This document shows, one piece after another, positions 48,708 through 61,909 of a stretch of 64,000 nt of DNA (its first letter is position 1; every line of letters begins with the position of its first letter). The stretch lies in NCBI GenBank assembly GCA_000231825.2, contig JH720311.1, forward strand, positions 283,050-347,049, in the 5' to 3' direction. A program made the position numbers and the translations under genes. The notes under the pieces were generated by a model. The model had not been told where the DNA came from, searched no databases, and worked only from the letters and a program-made list of their open reading frames with translations. The stretch is from Tetrahymena elliotti 4EA (lineage: Eukaryota > Ciliophora > Oligohymenophorea > Hymenostomatida > Tetrahymenidae).

Positions 48708-49787
48708 AATTTTAACCAAGCTTTCTATTTATTTAAATAAAACTTAAAATCATAGCCAAATAAATAAACAAACAAACAAAAAATATTTCAAAAAACAACC
48801 AAAAGATCAATGAGCTTTTTGGTATTTCAAATCAATGTAAATAATAATCAAATAAAATTATCAAAAATTTTAATTAAAAAATAATATACTAAAATTTTTA
48901 GTTCATAAATGTTATTTTTACATAAAATTTTATGTATTCAATAATAAATACTTTAACTGTTCTTTAAATATCTACATTAAATTATATTTTTTTTATTTTT
49001 ATCTTGAAATTTATAAAACTTTATTATTATTTGTTTCTAAAAAATTCACCTCTAATTCATCCCTCCCGAAAAAAGAAATAAATATTTAAAAGAGCTCAAA
49101 ATAAAATAAATTCTAAAATAAAATACATTTGCAAGAATATTTAAAAATATTCTAAAAATTTGATAAATTATTATGAATTTAATCAATTTATTTTCAATAA
49201 TTTATGACTGATATTGGCATAAATTTAATTGTGCTCTACTTTAAATTAAGAATGTTTTTTTTTTTCAATTTTAAATTTAAGATAAGTTGATAAATTTTGA
49301 TTTATGTTCATAATTTTATTAATGCTTTCTAATAAATATCAAAATATTAATTAAAATATTTAGAATATATTCTTAAAAATGATCTCTCAAAATGTTGAAA
49401 AATATTTTTTTAGAAATTCGTATTTTATCATATTGAAGCTATTTTAGTTCTTTATGAAATATATTGCATCAACAAAAGGTAAAAGTAGATCTTATAAATT
49501 TTATTTTTTTGGTCTTTATCAAATGAATAAGAAAGATTTTAAAAATTAAATGAGTAAGATTCATTACAATAGAATGCATTGATAATAATATATATAAACA
49601 AATAAATTTAATTTTAGTAGTAGTAGTAGAAATTTTACTGTTAGTTTTCTTATTATTGCTATTTTTTAATAATTTTTGTATGGAGAAGAATTATTGTGAA
49701 TTGTTTGTTTGTTTTATGCAATCAAAATAAAAACAAACAATATTGATTAACCTTTTAAATGTTTAGTGAATTTTTGTAGTTTTACTC
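48708..49787. other. intergenic between convergent genes
   Basis: AT-rich. Contains a short TAG trinucleotide run at about 49617. No gene seen. Confidence 0.5.
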
Positions 49788-52174
49788 TCAATTTTCTATG
49801 TAAATAGAATCAAGGTCTTTCTCATTCAAATCTTTATCGGCATAAATTTCTCTGATATTATAAAACAATAAGAGAGCATCAACAGCAAGAAGAGTAGAGA
49901 AAATTGCTTTGCCCGAAGTGCAGTCATTTTAGCAAGAAATAATGAGTCCAATTATATCTAAAACAAGCCCTATCAGAAAGAATAATGTTTCTAAGTACAT
50001 TCTATTATAATTTCTCTTCTTTTAATCTTCAATATAAAAGAGAAATATGTAACCCAAGAATATTAAGAAACCTATTATTATTATTTTTATTAGGGATATA
50101 GCTATTAGTCCAGCATTAGAACTAGAATAAATTACATAAGTAAGCATATTATTAAGTAGAAAGACCATTCTAGGTATGAATTGGTATGAATTACTTACAT
50201 CCTTTTTTATTTAAATATTCAGGGATAAAATAGAGCTTAAGAAAATACTAATAATATTTAGTATGAAACCAGCACAGAAATCTTCTTTTCTTTCTAAGTC
50301 TAGACTGAAGAAAATGCATATAAAAATGTTTGTTAATAAGTTTAAGGCTGATTTAGCTATAAAAATACCTTAGAGATGAATTTTATTGTCCATTGCCCAC
50401 AGATGTAGCATTACGCTTATTAAGGTAAAATTAAAAGTAAAAATTAGAATTACTAGCATCGAAATTGAGTTATATTAAAGCTGTAAGAAGATTGGATAAA
50501 CTAAAACAAAGTAACAGAAAGGCTATTCAACATCTTTAAATGGAATAGAAAGAAAATAAAGCAAAATAATAATGCTGAATATTTGGTAACCTGCAAAAAA
50601 TACATTAAATAATGTAGAATCTTCTTCATTTAGTGCTAGATTTAAGAAAGAGTTTATCATGCATTGTAAGAAAATGTACCGCAATGCAATCTTTTTTTAA
50701 TTAATTTAGATTAAATTATTAACAGCAATATATCCAAAATGAAGCCACAACAGAACTACAAATTTCACATTTTAAGCTTTCGTGAGAATGGTGTAAAGTA
50801 ATGTCAATAAAAAGATAAACAACATATTAGCTAAAAAAATTAGCCAAATGTATCCACTTTTATTAGGAAAATTTTAGTCATTTATTTCACAAGTTTAATC
50901 AGAGTTATCATATATTCTTTTCAATAGTTCAAAAAAGGGATCAAAAATCTGATTTTTAGGTAATTAATAAAATCATTTTAATCCTAAATAGCTTTTTCTG
51001 GCCCTACTGCAGGTTATATAAGACCGTTTTAGCCATCAACAGGAAGAATTGAGTTTGTCTTTAATTTTTTTTTAATTTAAAGTTAATTAAATTCTTCTGC
51101 AAAAAGAGTATTTAGTTATTATCTGATTTCTTTTAATCCTGGACGTTTAGCAAGATTTAGAATGAGAATGAATTTTACAAATTTTTAGGCTTATGGTGTT
51201 AAAAGAGGAGAATTTGGCAATACCCAATTTGGTTTGTTGTAGTCATAAATATTTAACTCTGATTTTCCAATTATTGATAAGCATATACCATAAGCCCAAA
51301 TATCTCCTTATTTTGATTGCATAATATTCTCTTTTTATTAAAATAATGAAATTAGTACCTCAGGAGGTGTATAAAGAAGAGATCCGCAGTATTCAGTAGA
51401 TTTTGGTTTAATTAGTTTAGGGTAGCATCTTGCTGCTCCAAAATCACAAAGTTTAATAATCAGTTTATTATCTTTCTCATTTACAAGAACATTCTAAGGT
51501 TTTAAATCTCTCAGAATCCAGTCTTTATCATGAATGAACTCTAGCCCATCAAGGATTTGTAAGGCTATGCTATAAAATAAGCTATTTGGAATTTCATTTT
51601 AATTATTTTATGCCCACACATTTAGAGAGCTTTAACATCTTTTCATTTAAATAAAGTAAAACAATTCTAACTAGTAGTCCGAATAATACTTCACTACATT
51701 TTTGTGAAAGAAACATTTCATGGCTGTTGCTTCTTTTTAGCACTCTTTTACTTTTGCCTCACTAATTTTACTTTTTGAGTCATCGCTTACATCAAAGACT
51801 TTAATAGCAAACTAAAAATCCTCATTCTCTTTTAAATGAGTAAAAATGATACAGCCAAAGCTACCCTGCTCTTGTGAACAAGACTCAAAAACATGACCAT
51901 GCTTTTCAATCAGGCTTTAAATTTTTTATTAATCAAGCATCTCTTTAATTAAAATAATCTAATATTCTTCTTCCAAATTTTTTATTTGATATTTTTTTAT
52001 GATTAATAATTATTTAGTTTTGATTAATAAGATTGATTTTTCTTTTCTTTTGAATTATCTCTCTTTTTTCCAAAACAAGCAAATATATTTCAGATATTAT
52101 TAAAAAATTTCAAGACTTCTCTATCTTTAGATATCTTGAAGAAAAAGAGAAATTAATTATAATACTTTTTCCAT
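49788..52174 (-). CDS. protein kinase fused to a multi-pass membrane domain
   Basis: Two exons (52174-51008, 50948-49788), phase 0 at the junction, give 775 residues. After an 85-residue basic helical lead, a protein kinase domain spans about 92-360. It has a glycine loop QEQGSFG, AIK lysine (Lys125), the helix-C Glu in KEATAM, a catalytic loop ILRDLKPQNVLV in which the usual His of HRD is Leu, DFG at 244-246, PPE and DIWAYG. The C-terminal 387 residues hold about ten hydrophobic helices with short loops and an acidic end (NEKDLDSIYIEN). The kinase part could end at a TGA near 50924 if the 59 bp intron (donor GTAGGG) is not used. Then the membrane domain would be a separate gene. Confidence 0.68.
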
Positions 52175-53029
52175 GTAGAAATCTAGAATAGATAAATTAA
52201 TTATCCACACAAAAAAATTGATGAGCAATCATTCTAATACCAATTAGTGTTTTTTGACATCTTTAATTTCTTCTTTTAGAAGGAAGAATTTTATTTATTT
52301 CCTTTGTCAAACAAAATTCAAAATTGATTTTAGTACTCCAAAACGTTTTTATGATGTAATTGTTTATCCAGTCTAAGCAGAATTCAAGCATTTAATTATA
52401 AATTTTCATAAAATTTTGAATTAATAAAAATACAAAATCAGCTTTTAATTCTAGAAGAATAATAATATTGAATATCAATCATCTTTCAAGAATTTATTGC
52501 TTAACAAATTTTAACATGAATGAATTTATTAAATATTTTAATTTATTAATTAAAAACAAAAAATTAAATAAAAGAATGTATGTTTACAGTTTACAGATTT
52601 GAAAATAAAAATTGCTAATTGAATTTAGGAAAATAATATGAATATAAAAGAATAAGGAGGGTATGTATGAAATGTAATATTTTTAGGAAATACTGTGAAT
52701 GTAAAAACTTATTTACAAAATTTAATATCAAAAATAATAATGATTTTACCTAAAGATAAATAAAATAATAAAAACAAAAATAAGTGTTAATCAATCTAAT
52801 AACTAGAAATAATTTTTTCAATATAAAGTTTTAGCCAAAAAGAGGATTTAAATAGTTAAATGTAGTTCAAATTATTTTACAACATATTTTTGAAACATAA
52901 AAAGTAAATATATTTTAAATATTGCTTTTAGTTTTTATAAATTATTATCAAAATAAGCTTTGATTTTATTGAAGTTTTTTATGTTTAGGGATTTTTATAG
53001 CATTAATACACCTTATAAATGAATTACAA
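52175..53029. other. intergenic
   Basis: AT-rich spacer between the kinase gene start and the truncated copy of its membrane domain. Nothing seen. Confidence 0.5.
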
Positions 53030-53577
53030 AATATCTAAAGATAAAAGAGTAGTGAAAATTCCATTTCCTACAGATAATTCAATTTTCTAAGAAACAGCAA
53101 GACCAGCGATATCTAAAACTAGGGCAATAAAAATGAATATTATTTCTTTTTTCTAATTCTTCAACCTTAGAATTATGAGCATTTATTTAGTAATCTGCAA
53201 AAAATACATTAAATATTGTAGAATCTTATTCATTTAGTGCTAAATTTAAAAAAGAGATTATCATACATTAAAAGAAAATACAATAAGGCGAGACCTTTTT
53301 TTTTTCTCCATGATATTGTATTATATGTATAATGTATGCTAATGAAGGAAGCCACAATAGAACTACCAAAATTAAATTCTTAGCATATGAAAGAATGGTG
53401 TAAAGTAATACCAAGAGAAAACTCAAAATAATATTTGTTAAAAATATCACCCAAATGTAATCACTTTTTTCAGAAAAGTTTTCATAATTTATTTGATAAG
53501 CAAAGTTGTAATTTTTAACTACATTTTTGAATAATTCAAATAAAGGATTAAATATCTGATTTATAAAATAAATCAAG
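53030..53577 (-). pseudogene. truncated copy of the kinase gene's membrane domain
   Basis: The 5' part (53577-53185) matches 50950-50590 of the kinase gene: QIFNPLFELFKNVVKN against QIFDPFFELLKRIYDN, then YIWVIFLTNIILSFLL against YIWLIFLANMLFIFLL, and a near-identical stretch around TGCAAAAAATACATTAAAT. The 3' part (53155-53030) matches 50015-49890, the last helices. The roughly 580 bp between these is missing, so the copy has an internal deletion. Frames are broken. No kinase part is found upstream. I infer a partial gene duplication followed by decay. Confidence 0.75.
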
Positions 53578-54786
53578 GTATTTTCATAATATCATTAAAG
53601 GGATTCAACATATTCTCTTTTTTTATAAACTCTTAATTTTAAAAGTAATTAATCTTTCTTAGATCAAAAAGTCTAAATAATTATTCCTCACCTAGTAAGC
53701 TAAGACTAGAACTGTAATAATAATTATTTATCATAAGTTAACATTCTTTTAGAAATTAATATTTTTATTATCAATGTTTTTTCTTTTATCTGAATTTTTA
53801 ATAAATTTAAATATTTCAAATTTATTCGTGTTTAGTAGAAAATGTGAAGAAGATCAAATTTTATCTAAAACATAAATCAGTTGCTGTACTTCTCTTATTT
53901 AAAAATTTCATGGTATTATTATTTTTTAGAATTTCAGACTTTCGTTTAGCACTAAATTAAACTTTAAATATATGATACTTAAATTAAAAATTTTGTAATC
54001 ATCTAAATATTTTGGGTAAAAGCTAAATTCAGATCATAAATAAATATTTGTTTAATTATTAACTTGATCTTAAGATAGGTTCAATATGTTTAAAATAATA
54101 AGAATTAATTAGTATAATTAAATTTTTTATGATTTACCTCTTTATTAGTATAGATTTTTTTTACTTTAATTATTTTTAAATTTTCTAAGATGGAAATTCT
54201 AACAAAAGTAAAAAAATTAAAGGAATTTTAAAATATTTTTCTAAGATTTATTTACATTTGTCTTAATGAAAAATTACATGAAATTTGGAATATTTTATAT
54301 TGTTAAGATTTTTCTGTGTGTTTAAAACTGTCTTTATCTTTTTTAATTTTTTAACTTGATATTTTTTAAAAAAAGTAGAAATGTTTAATAAAGCCATTTA
54401 CAGATTTTGTTCTTAATCCATTTTATCAAATCTTCCCAAAAAGGTAAAAGTACATTTATGTACATATTTAAAGAAATAAATTAATTATATTTTTTGGTAT
54501 TAAATATCAATTTAATCTTGATCAAGATATTATTTTAAGTTGCTTTTAAAATAAAAATGTTAGGTTTATGCTAAAAAATCATCAGGGCTTTTGAGTTCTC
54601 TTTTTAAAAATCAATATTTATCGTAATCATGAATTACTAAAGATACTTTATTATTGAATTTTTTATTTAACTAGAGAAACGTCTTATAATTTATCTCATG
54701 AGCTCTTTGAATTTTTGCTTGAAACTTAATACATTTAAGAAAACTTTCCATTTGTATAAGAGAGTGCCGAAATCCATGCAAATGTG
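53578..54786. other. intergenic
   Basis: AT-rich. No gene seen on either strand. Confidence 0.5.
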
Positions 54787-55861
54787 ATGGCTCTTCATGT
54801 CACTCTTTTAAGAGAAAGAATGGTATAATAAATGATAAATAAATAGAAATTATATAAATGTTATTTTAGAAATCAGAAGGAACTAAAATGGCAATTGAAG
54901 AAGCTGACAATTTCTTCTACTATTGCAAAACAAAACACTTTGTAGAATTCGCAGAAAGTGTGAATTCTGAAATTCCAGCAGAAGGTAAATTATTAATTTA
55001 TATCAAAAAGCTTTTGATGTAGAAATTAACATATCTAAAATTAATAGATTTTAGAGATTACTATTAAGAAACTTACTCAAACAGGGTAAATGTAATAGAA
55101 AATTCTTTACAAGAACATTTTAGCACCCTTTCTGTGAACAAAAAAGAAAATGAAGATCATCTTAACAAGTTACTCAGAAAGTAAATAAATTTATAAGAAA
55201 TTCTAAATAATTTTATCATGCATACATTTATTTAAAAATAAAAAGGATCATCTTAATGAATTTCTTTAAAATTGAGCATCCCTTTACTCTAAAGATATCA
55301 AAATACTATTTAGCTCATGTAAATTGTATTTCAATTTTCAATTTATAAAAAATATTCAATTATTAAAACGAATTTTGTAGTTATTTCATCTTCAATTATT
55401 TTAATTTTCTTTAACTTATTAAAATATCTTATTGCAGGTGTATGTGGGAAAAAAATAAATTATTTAAATAAATAAAATTAGAGACAATATCTCCATAAGA
55501 TGAGCTACTTAGATTTAGTCACTAAAAAAATAAATTGGGGTTTATAAGAAGATCCTAGATTAATAGCAGAGAGAGAACAATGAATTCATAATATAAAAAT
55601 AATTTATTTACAAAACGCTTTAATTCAAATCAATTTTTAGAAGAATAATAAAAAATGAATTTATTTTTCCTCATCAAATTACAATAAAACATAAAATTTT
55701 ACTCTATTCATAGTTATTTATTTGTTGGCTTTTTTTAAAGATTTGATTTAATAATATAATAAAGAATTTTAAAAAAATTGTTATTATTAAAATAATATTA
55801 AGCTTTGATAAAACAATCAAATAATCTTTTAATTTTTTCTATTTTTTTGATGAAATTATGA
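54787..55861 (+). CDS. unrecognised small protein, four exons
   Basis: Exons 54787-54822, 54870-54984, 55048-55180 and 55438-55861 join in consistent phases to 235 residues. It begins MALHVTLLRERMKSEGTKMA and contains EEADNFFYYCKTKHFVEF, a helical region with NKKENEDHLNKLLRK and a basic end with ETISPQDELLRF and RRSQINSRERTM. The last 60 codons are low-complexity Leu/Phe/Lys and run into a repeat (55766 onward). The true end may therefore lie earlier by another splice, or the repeat may have extended the frame. No family recognised. Confidence 0.6.
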
Positions 55862-56122
55862 TTTGAATTTTTTTGAGAATTTTCAGGAAAATAATTAATT
55901 TTTGAAATCTAGGGTATTTGTTTGCTTTTTTGTAGGTTTTTTTAATAATATTATATTTACTTGCTTATAATACACAACTTAAAAAGAATTGTTATTATTA
56001 AAATAATATTATCCTTTGATAAAATGATAAAATAATCTTTTTATTTTTATACTTTTTTTGATGGGATATTATGATTTGAATTTTTTTGAGGATTTAGGAT
56101 AAATAATTAATTTATTTTAATT
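55766..56122. repeat. diverged direct repeat, period about 211 bp
   Basis: Copies at about 55766-55905 and 55981-56122 share ATTGTTATTATTAAAATAAT, a CTTTGATAAAA block, a run of T, GATG..ATTATGATTTGAA and TTTTTTTGAG. Copy 1 overlaps the 3' end of the 54787-55861 frame and supplies its stop codon region. Confidence 0.75.
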
Positions 56123-56520
56123 TTGGTAGTGAATTTTTTACGTTTTTTTTTTAGTTTAAAAAAAATATCTTTAATTAGATTTTGATTAAGATTTAGTTTA
56201 TCCATATCCTATCCCATCCTGTCAAATTTTTATATAGAAATCAAATAGTTATTCTATTTTCAAATGAGCATAAAAGTGGTTGAAATAGTATTGAAAAATA
56301 AATTTAGTTAAGCACTACAAAAACACACAAATTCATATACATAAAGTGCAAAATATCTGATAATAAATTTAATTAGATGCGGATATTTATGCACATTTTT
56401 TTATGTTTTGTGTTTTACATTTATGATGATGTTTGCTTGCTTAATAATTGACTGATTGCTTGTTTTTGATTTAATGCTATTTTTAATTATGCGGCTAGAT
56501 TGGCTAATTTAGAACTGTAA
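55862..56520. other. intergenic between convergent genes
   Basis: Filled largely by the direct repeat. A short GC-leaning block at 56205-56225 has no gene. Confidence 0.5.
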
Positions 56521-57607
56521 TCAAATAACATATGAAGGTAAAGTGAGAGGGATACCTTACTAAATGGAGGTAATGTAGAAGTAGAGGAAATCTCCAGTGA
56601 GAGCAATTTAGATAATTTATGCAATTAAGACAAAGAAACCAACATAGGAAGGCAAGAAGGAAGAGCTGTGAACAGTTTCGTTTAACTCCTTGAATGAGAA
56701 GATCCAGAAAATAAATTGCATAATTCTTGATAAAGTTTATGAAGCTACATAATGAGAGGTATAGCTTTCAATTTCACCACCTTTCTTTCTGAAGACATCG
56801 AGTTGAGGGAACATTGCAAAACTTTCCAAGTATAAACCGAAAGTCCAGGCAACATCAGCATAGAATCTAAGATTGAGGGAAGGATGAATGGCGAGAGCAA
56901 GGAGGAAAGAGGGAATAACAAAGTAATACCACTTAAAGGTGTCATAGTCCCAGTTGTAAGTATCTTTATACAAAACAAAGCTAAAGTAAAGTAAAATAGA
57001 GCAGCAGATGAAGGTAACAATTTCAGTAATTCTGTATACATAATCACCAGTTGAATCATAAGGAAGATATCCTTCGTATCTCATGATTGAAAATAAACGA
57101 GATAATATGCAAATAAAGTAACAGACAAGTGTATTTCTAGATAAACCGCTAATGGAACGAGATCTGTATACCTTCCAAACAAGTAAAACGAAACCAAATG
57201 TCTAAACGAGAGAGCTGAGAGTGAGAATGAATGAGAAGTCACCGCTACTGAAGAACAAAAATACAAAAACTGAAATGAAAACAAAAGAGCCCCATTATAA
57301 TAATTCTTTCTATTTATTTTAAATTAAAAAAATCATTTATTTTTATTTCATAAAAACAATTTTTCTAGCAGAAGTTTGCCTTTCTTCAAAAACTATTGTG
57401 CCACATTTTTATTATCAATTTAATGCAATAATCGCAGATGCTTGTTTAGTAAAAGTGGGCTAACTTCCTTGCTATTGCATATTTATGCTGCTTAAAATAG
57501 CTGAATTAAAAGCTTACTTTATTGTTCTTCAAAAATAGCTTGAATTTTCTGGGATCCTTAATGGATTCTAAAAATGACTTTGAGTTTAGGGAGTTGAAAG
57601 ATTCCAT
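56521..57607 (-). CDS. KDEL-receptor-like (ERD2 family) membrane protein
   Basis: Two exons (57607-57518, 57309-56521) give 292 residues. ERD2 proteins retrieve lumenal proteins with a KDEL/HDEL tail from Golgi to ER. The ERD2 body is clear: LVQTFGFVLLVWKVYRSRSI, followed by SGLSRNT (compare 'LK..KSKS..GISLKTQ'), FRKKGGEIESYTSHYVASRA and a C-terminal helix pair ending LTLPSYVI. The family is usually about 212 residues. Here an extra 55-60 residue N-terminus with one more hydrophobic segment (GSFVFISVFVFLFF) precedes it, as in the longer ERD2-like proteins of plants. Whether it binds KDEL ligands cannot be told from sequence alone. Confidence 0.83.
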
Positions 57608-59267
57608 TTACTTACTTACTTATTTATTGTATTGCACTATTTAATCAATATTATTAATATTAATATCAATTTTTATCTTTTATTTATGCTTATCTTGATT
57701 TCTAAATAATTATTTAATTTTTTTTAAACTTTATAACAAGATTCGTGTAATCACTAAATTTTTTGTTTTACTAATTATTTTTTATCCGAACAAATATTTC
57801 CTTTTTCCTTTTCATTTTACTTATCATTTTGTTAAAATGTTTGATCACTTTTAATTCGATATCAAGCAAACACTAAATAAATGAATGAATGAATGAAAAA
57901 ATAAATTCCAAAATTCAACTTGTCAAGTGAATTAAATTTTATCTTTCTTTTTATCTATCTATCAATTAATTTATCATCAAATTTAATGTAGAATTTGTTT
58001 TCTATATTTTTCATCTATGTTTGAACTCTTAAAATTTAGATACGTGCTTTCACTGAAAAAAAAGTTTCTTTGCTAACCCGATGCCTACCTAATAACTTTT
58101 ACCTGACTGATATCATATTTATTTTTATGTTTAAATTCAATATATTAAAATAAAATTTACTAAATAAAATTTACTATTCTAATTTGTTCATTACTCAGAA
58201 GAAACAGAAGAATAACTTAAAAACAACAAATAACACAAATCAGTAAAATTTAAAATTATCATTCAATTAAAATCTATTTATTTATTTCTTTAGTAATATT
58301 TGAATTAAACTACAATCAACAAAAAAAACTATGCTTGGTTTTAATTTTAGATAAGTAAGAGTAGGTGAACAAATTATCAAGGACAAAGTGATTTTATTTA
58401 TCAAAATTTGCATTAAGGTCAAACATAAATTTAAATAATTAAAATTTAAATATGAATAATATAAGAATTAAAGTAAGTGAGTTTGTTTGCTTGTTAGAAT
58501 AATTTAATAAAATAAATTAAAATAAGGGATATTCAAATTTATTTAATAAGTTTGTTATATTTTTTAGTAAAATTATATTCACCAAATTATAAGAATAGAA
58601 AGAAGTATTTTTTATGATAAAAGAGAAAATTTATTTATATTAGAGGAAATTTATTTATTATCAAGTAATATTTATTATCATGCTGTTAATCTATCATTTG
58701 AACTATTTGCTTACTATACTATTCTGTATAAATTAGTGAATTAAATTTCTATTTTAATGGTTTTTTTATTATCTTCGAAATACAATTTTAAAAAGTTTTT
58801 GATAGAATGATAAAATGTTTGATTGAATTAATTGTTAAATCATTTATTGAATTTTTAAATTAGTAAATAAGAAGATTCAAAATAATAGTATTAAATTCTA
58901 AGATTGTTGGTTGGTTGGTATTAGTCTAAATAAAATTTGTTTAGAATTTATTTTTTCTGAATATAATTAGAAAATTAATTGTTTAGTTCTTTTGAGTTTG
59001 TGAAATGTAATCTGTATCCATCAAATATTATCAAGTAAATATTGGTTGCGAACAAATAATTCATAAAAAAGTGTAAAATAAGAATTTTTATTATTATCTT
59101 AACAAAAATAATCTTTTTTTACTTAATTAATTTATAAAGCTAAGCTACTTATTTTGATTCAGGTTTTGGTAATATAAACAAACAGATAACCAAATAATAA
59201 GCAAAATAAATCTTTTTAGGAATACAAGCTTTTTTATTAACAAGTAGCAGCTGACTTTGTTTAAGCA
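57608..59267. other. intergenic between divergent genes
   Basis: AT-rich with an (ATGA)n run at 57884. Presumed promoters of the ERD2-like gene and of the gene at 59268. No gene seen. Confidence 0.5.
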
Positions 59268-61513
59268 ATGTCAATCTATGGAGGATTTGGTTTAAGAAGA
59301 ACTGAATCTAAATACAATTGGTGCTTGGAGCAAATGCTTTAAGTCTTATCAACAAAAATGATGAGTTTATTAGAAAAAGGTAAAATAAATTAAACATAAA
59401 AGCAATATCAAAATAGAACAAAAGGAAGAAATTTAAATTTAGCTTAAATGAAAAAAGAAAATAATTTTATGGAGGCAGATTGAATTTATTTGAAAATAAT
59501 ATAAATAGAGTCAGAATAAGTAGTAGTTACTAGTTTTAAATTCAAATTTGGTAAAATTTATTGCATGATGAAAGGCATGGAAGAGCACAAATATTTGCCT
59601 CCTAAATTCTCTGAATCTGTAAAAAAGTTAGCAGATTTTGTTGGAATAGATTTTGAGTTTTATGAGCAATAGTAAATTCATAAATTATTTTATTTTAAGT
59701 GAAAATATAATTTGTAAATAAAAGCATGCCAATAACTACAATAAAAGGTGATTCAATTATGGAACACTCAAATGAAAAGCAAAACACAGTAGGAAATATA
59801 ATAATAAAATAGTTTTTTTATTAAGAATATGTTAATTAAATATATTAGAGATTAGATAGTCAACAAACTCCACCGAAGTTATAGAAGTCGAAGATGAATG
59901 GAACATAAAATAATAGTTTAAATAATAGCCAAGTAAAATCTTTAAGAACCCCAAATTCTTCAAGTTAAAGGAAAAGATAATTTTCAAGCGGAAATTATAA
60001 TCAAATAACATAAAATATTATAATTAATCCTTTGGAGAGATTTAGTGAGGCAGCATCATAAATACAAAGAAACTAGGAAGATGTAATCAATTTAGATAAG
60101 TAAAAAGAAATATTAATTAAATAAATTAGAATAATATAGATGAAGGGATTAATCATAACAATTACAAGTTAAATTTAAGTTAGTAGTAATAGCAGATTCT
60201 TTAGCACAAATAAATACATTCAATTGATAATTCTAAGTTGATTACTTCAGATAAAAGTTATGATGGAAAACATAAAGAATTGATCAATAGAGTTTTGAAT
60301 AATATTTAAGCAGTACATTCACTTTAATACACTGAGTAATCGAAACTCAATTATAATTCTCATAATCCTTATTCATATACTAGAAATGTGAGTCCAACTC
60401 CTGATATTTTAAATAGAAGAGAAAGCAGACCTAATTCAAATGATAAATCTACTATCTTCTAAAAAAGCATTGGAACAAAAAACTTTAACAGCCAAGCACC
60501 TTCTAATAACAACACATTCTACACTTCTAATCAATATCACATGTATGACAACAATAAAAATTAACAATAAAAAAATAAATCAAAGTGCAGTCCTCTATAC
60601 AGTCCAAATATATAAAGCATTCAAGATGATAGTCTTAAAGCTATGAAAAAACCGAGCACAAGATAAAGCTCAGAAAGAAACCAAAGTGTCGGCCCTTCCT
60701 TCCTCTCAAAAAATAACAGTCATAATTTTAGTTAAGAATAATCTCATTTGCACAATTCAGACAAAAAAAATATAAAAAATATCAGATTAAAGAAAACAAA
60801 AATCAGCAAAACTCAGTATTTTCATTTCACTAAATTTGATTTAAAAACAATCTAAAATCTAATGTGGATTCTCATATTGCTAGCTTTTGAATATTTTTTA
60901 ATAGTTGAGCATACATATTAAAAACAATTTTTTGGTCGAAATTCATAATTTTTTTGAAAATAGTCCTTAATTTATGAGAATCCACTGTATTTTATTTAGA
61001 TGAAATTTTCCAAAAGAAATTGAAATTTTTACAAGAAAGAAGAATTGGAAATAAAACATTTTTTTGAATTGAACAATATAAATATTTTATGAATAGTACA
61101 AAAGAAGATTAAGTTAACATTGTCATGAATTTATAAGAATTTAATGGAGAAGACAATACTGGCTAAACGATTTTTAACTAAAATGCTTCTCAAGGATAGC
61201 ATTAGCAAAGATTGCCATCTCTTTCGCCTATGGGGTAAAAATTTGCAATTTATTCATTCATTTTTTTTAGTTCAAATTGATTTCCAAATATTTTGAAAAC
61301 TTTTAACTAAATAAAAGCAGAAATTATGATGGCAGCAGCAGCAACAATGAAGATCTTTAAGGATTTTTAGAAGGAAATTTTGTATATAGGGAAAAAGAAA
61401 CTCTGTAAATAGCTGGATTTGATTAAAAGGAATAAGAACCTCAAAAGATGAAAGTAAGGGATGTTCTTCTCATTGAAGATTAAGTAAAGAATGAAGATAC
61501 CTAGATTTTATGA
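59268..61513 (+). CDS. unrecognised protein, conserved-looking N-terminus and disordered tail
   Basis: Six exons (59268-59379, 59509-59671, 59725-60082, 60130-60815, 61097-61234, 61321-61513), all phases matching, give 549 residues ending at TGA 61511-61513. The first 92 residues look like a folded unit (MSIYGGFGLRRTESKYNWCL to VGIDFEFYEQ). The rest is Ser/Asn/Gln-rich with basic patches (SRNVSP-like repeats, RRESRPNSNDK) and ends in a short acidic block KVRDVLLIEDQVKNEDTQ. Nothing diagnostic. The tail composition suits a scaffold or kinase substrate. The joins at 59671/59725 and 60815/61097 are inferred from phase. A split into two genes at 59701 is the alternative. Confidence 0.6.
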
Positions 61514-61909
61514 TTTAATAAATTTCATTTTGATGTGCTTTCAAGTTGTTAAATAAGTAAGACAATTCAGATAGATTCTTATCAAATTTCTGCTTGAGCT
61601 AATCAAATTGCTTTTTTCAAATAAATTTACTAGTGTTTGCTAAGTTAGTTCATTGACATTTTTGGTTAGTTTTTTAAAGGGTTCTTAAGCTTGATACTAA
61701 ATGATTGATTATTTATGGGTAGATGTAAAAAAAATTAAATTATTTATAAATTATTATTAATTTCTTAGATTGTATTAAAAAGTAAATGTATATTATTTTA
61801 TCAATTCTTATTATAAGTATTCCATTTCCTCTCTTCATTATTATTAGAAAATACATTTTTCAATCGTCTCTCTATTTATTATTTATTTTAATTTATTTAT
61901 TTTTTGCTT
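61514..61909. other. short spacer between convergent genes
   Basis: AT-rich 3' flanks of two converging genes. Nothing else seen. Confidence 0.5.

Noticed and set aside
51329..51358. Possible 30 bp intron in the kinase domain (GTACTA..GAG)
   Set aside because: The frame is open through it and gives a normal kinase sequence (PPEVL..DIWAYG). An intron is not needed.
57081..57284. Alternative minus-strand frame in the ERD2-like gene
   Set aside because: Overlaps the ERD2-like exon in another frame. Only the chosen frame shows the ERD2 motifs and splices in phase.
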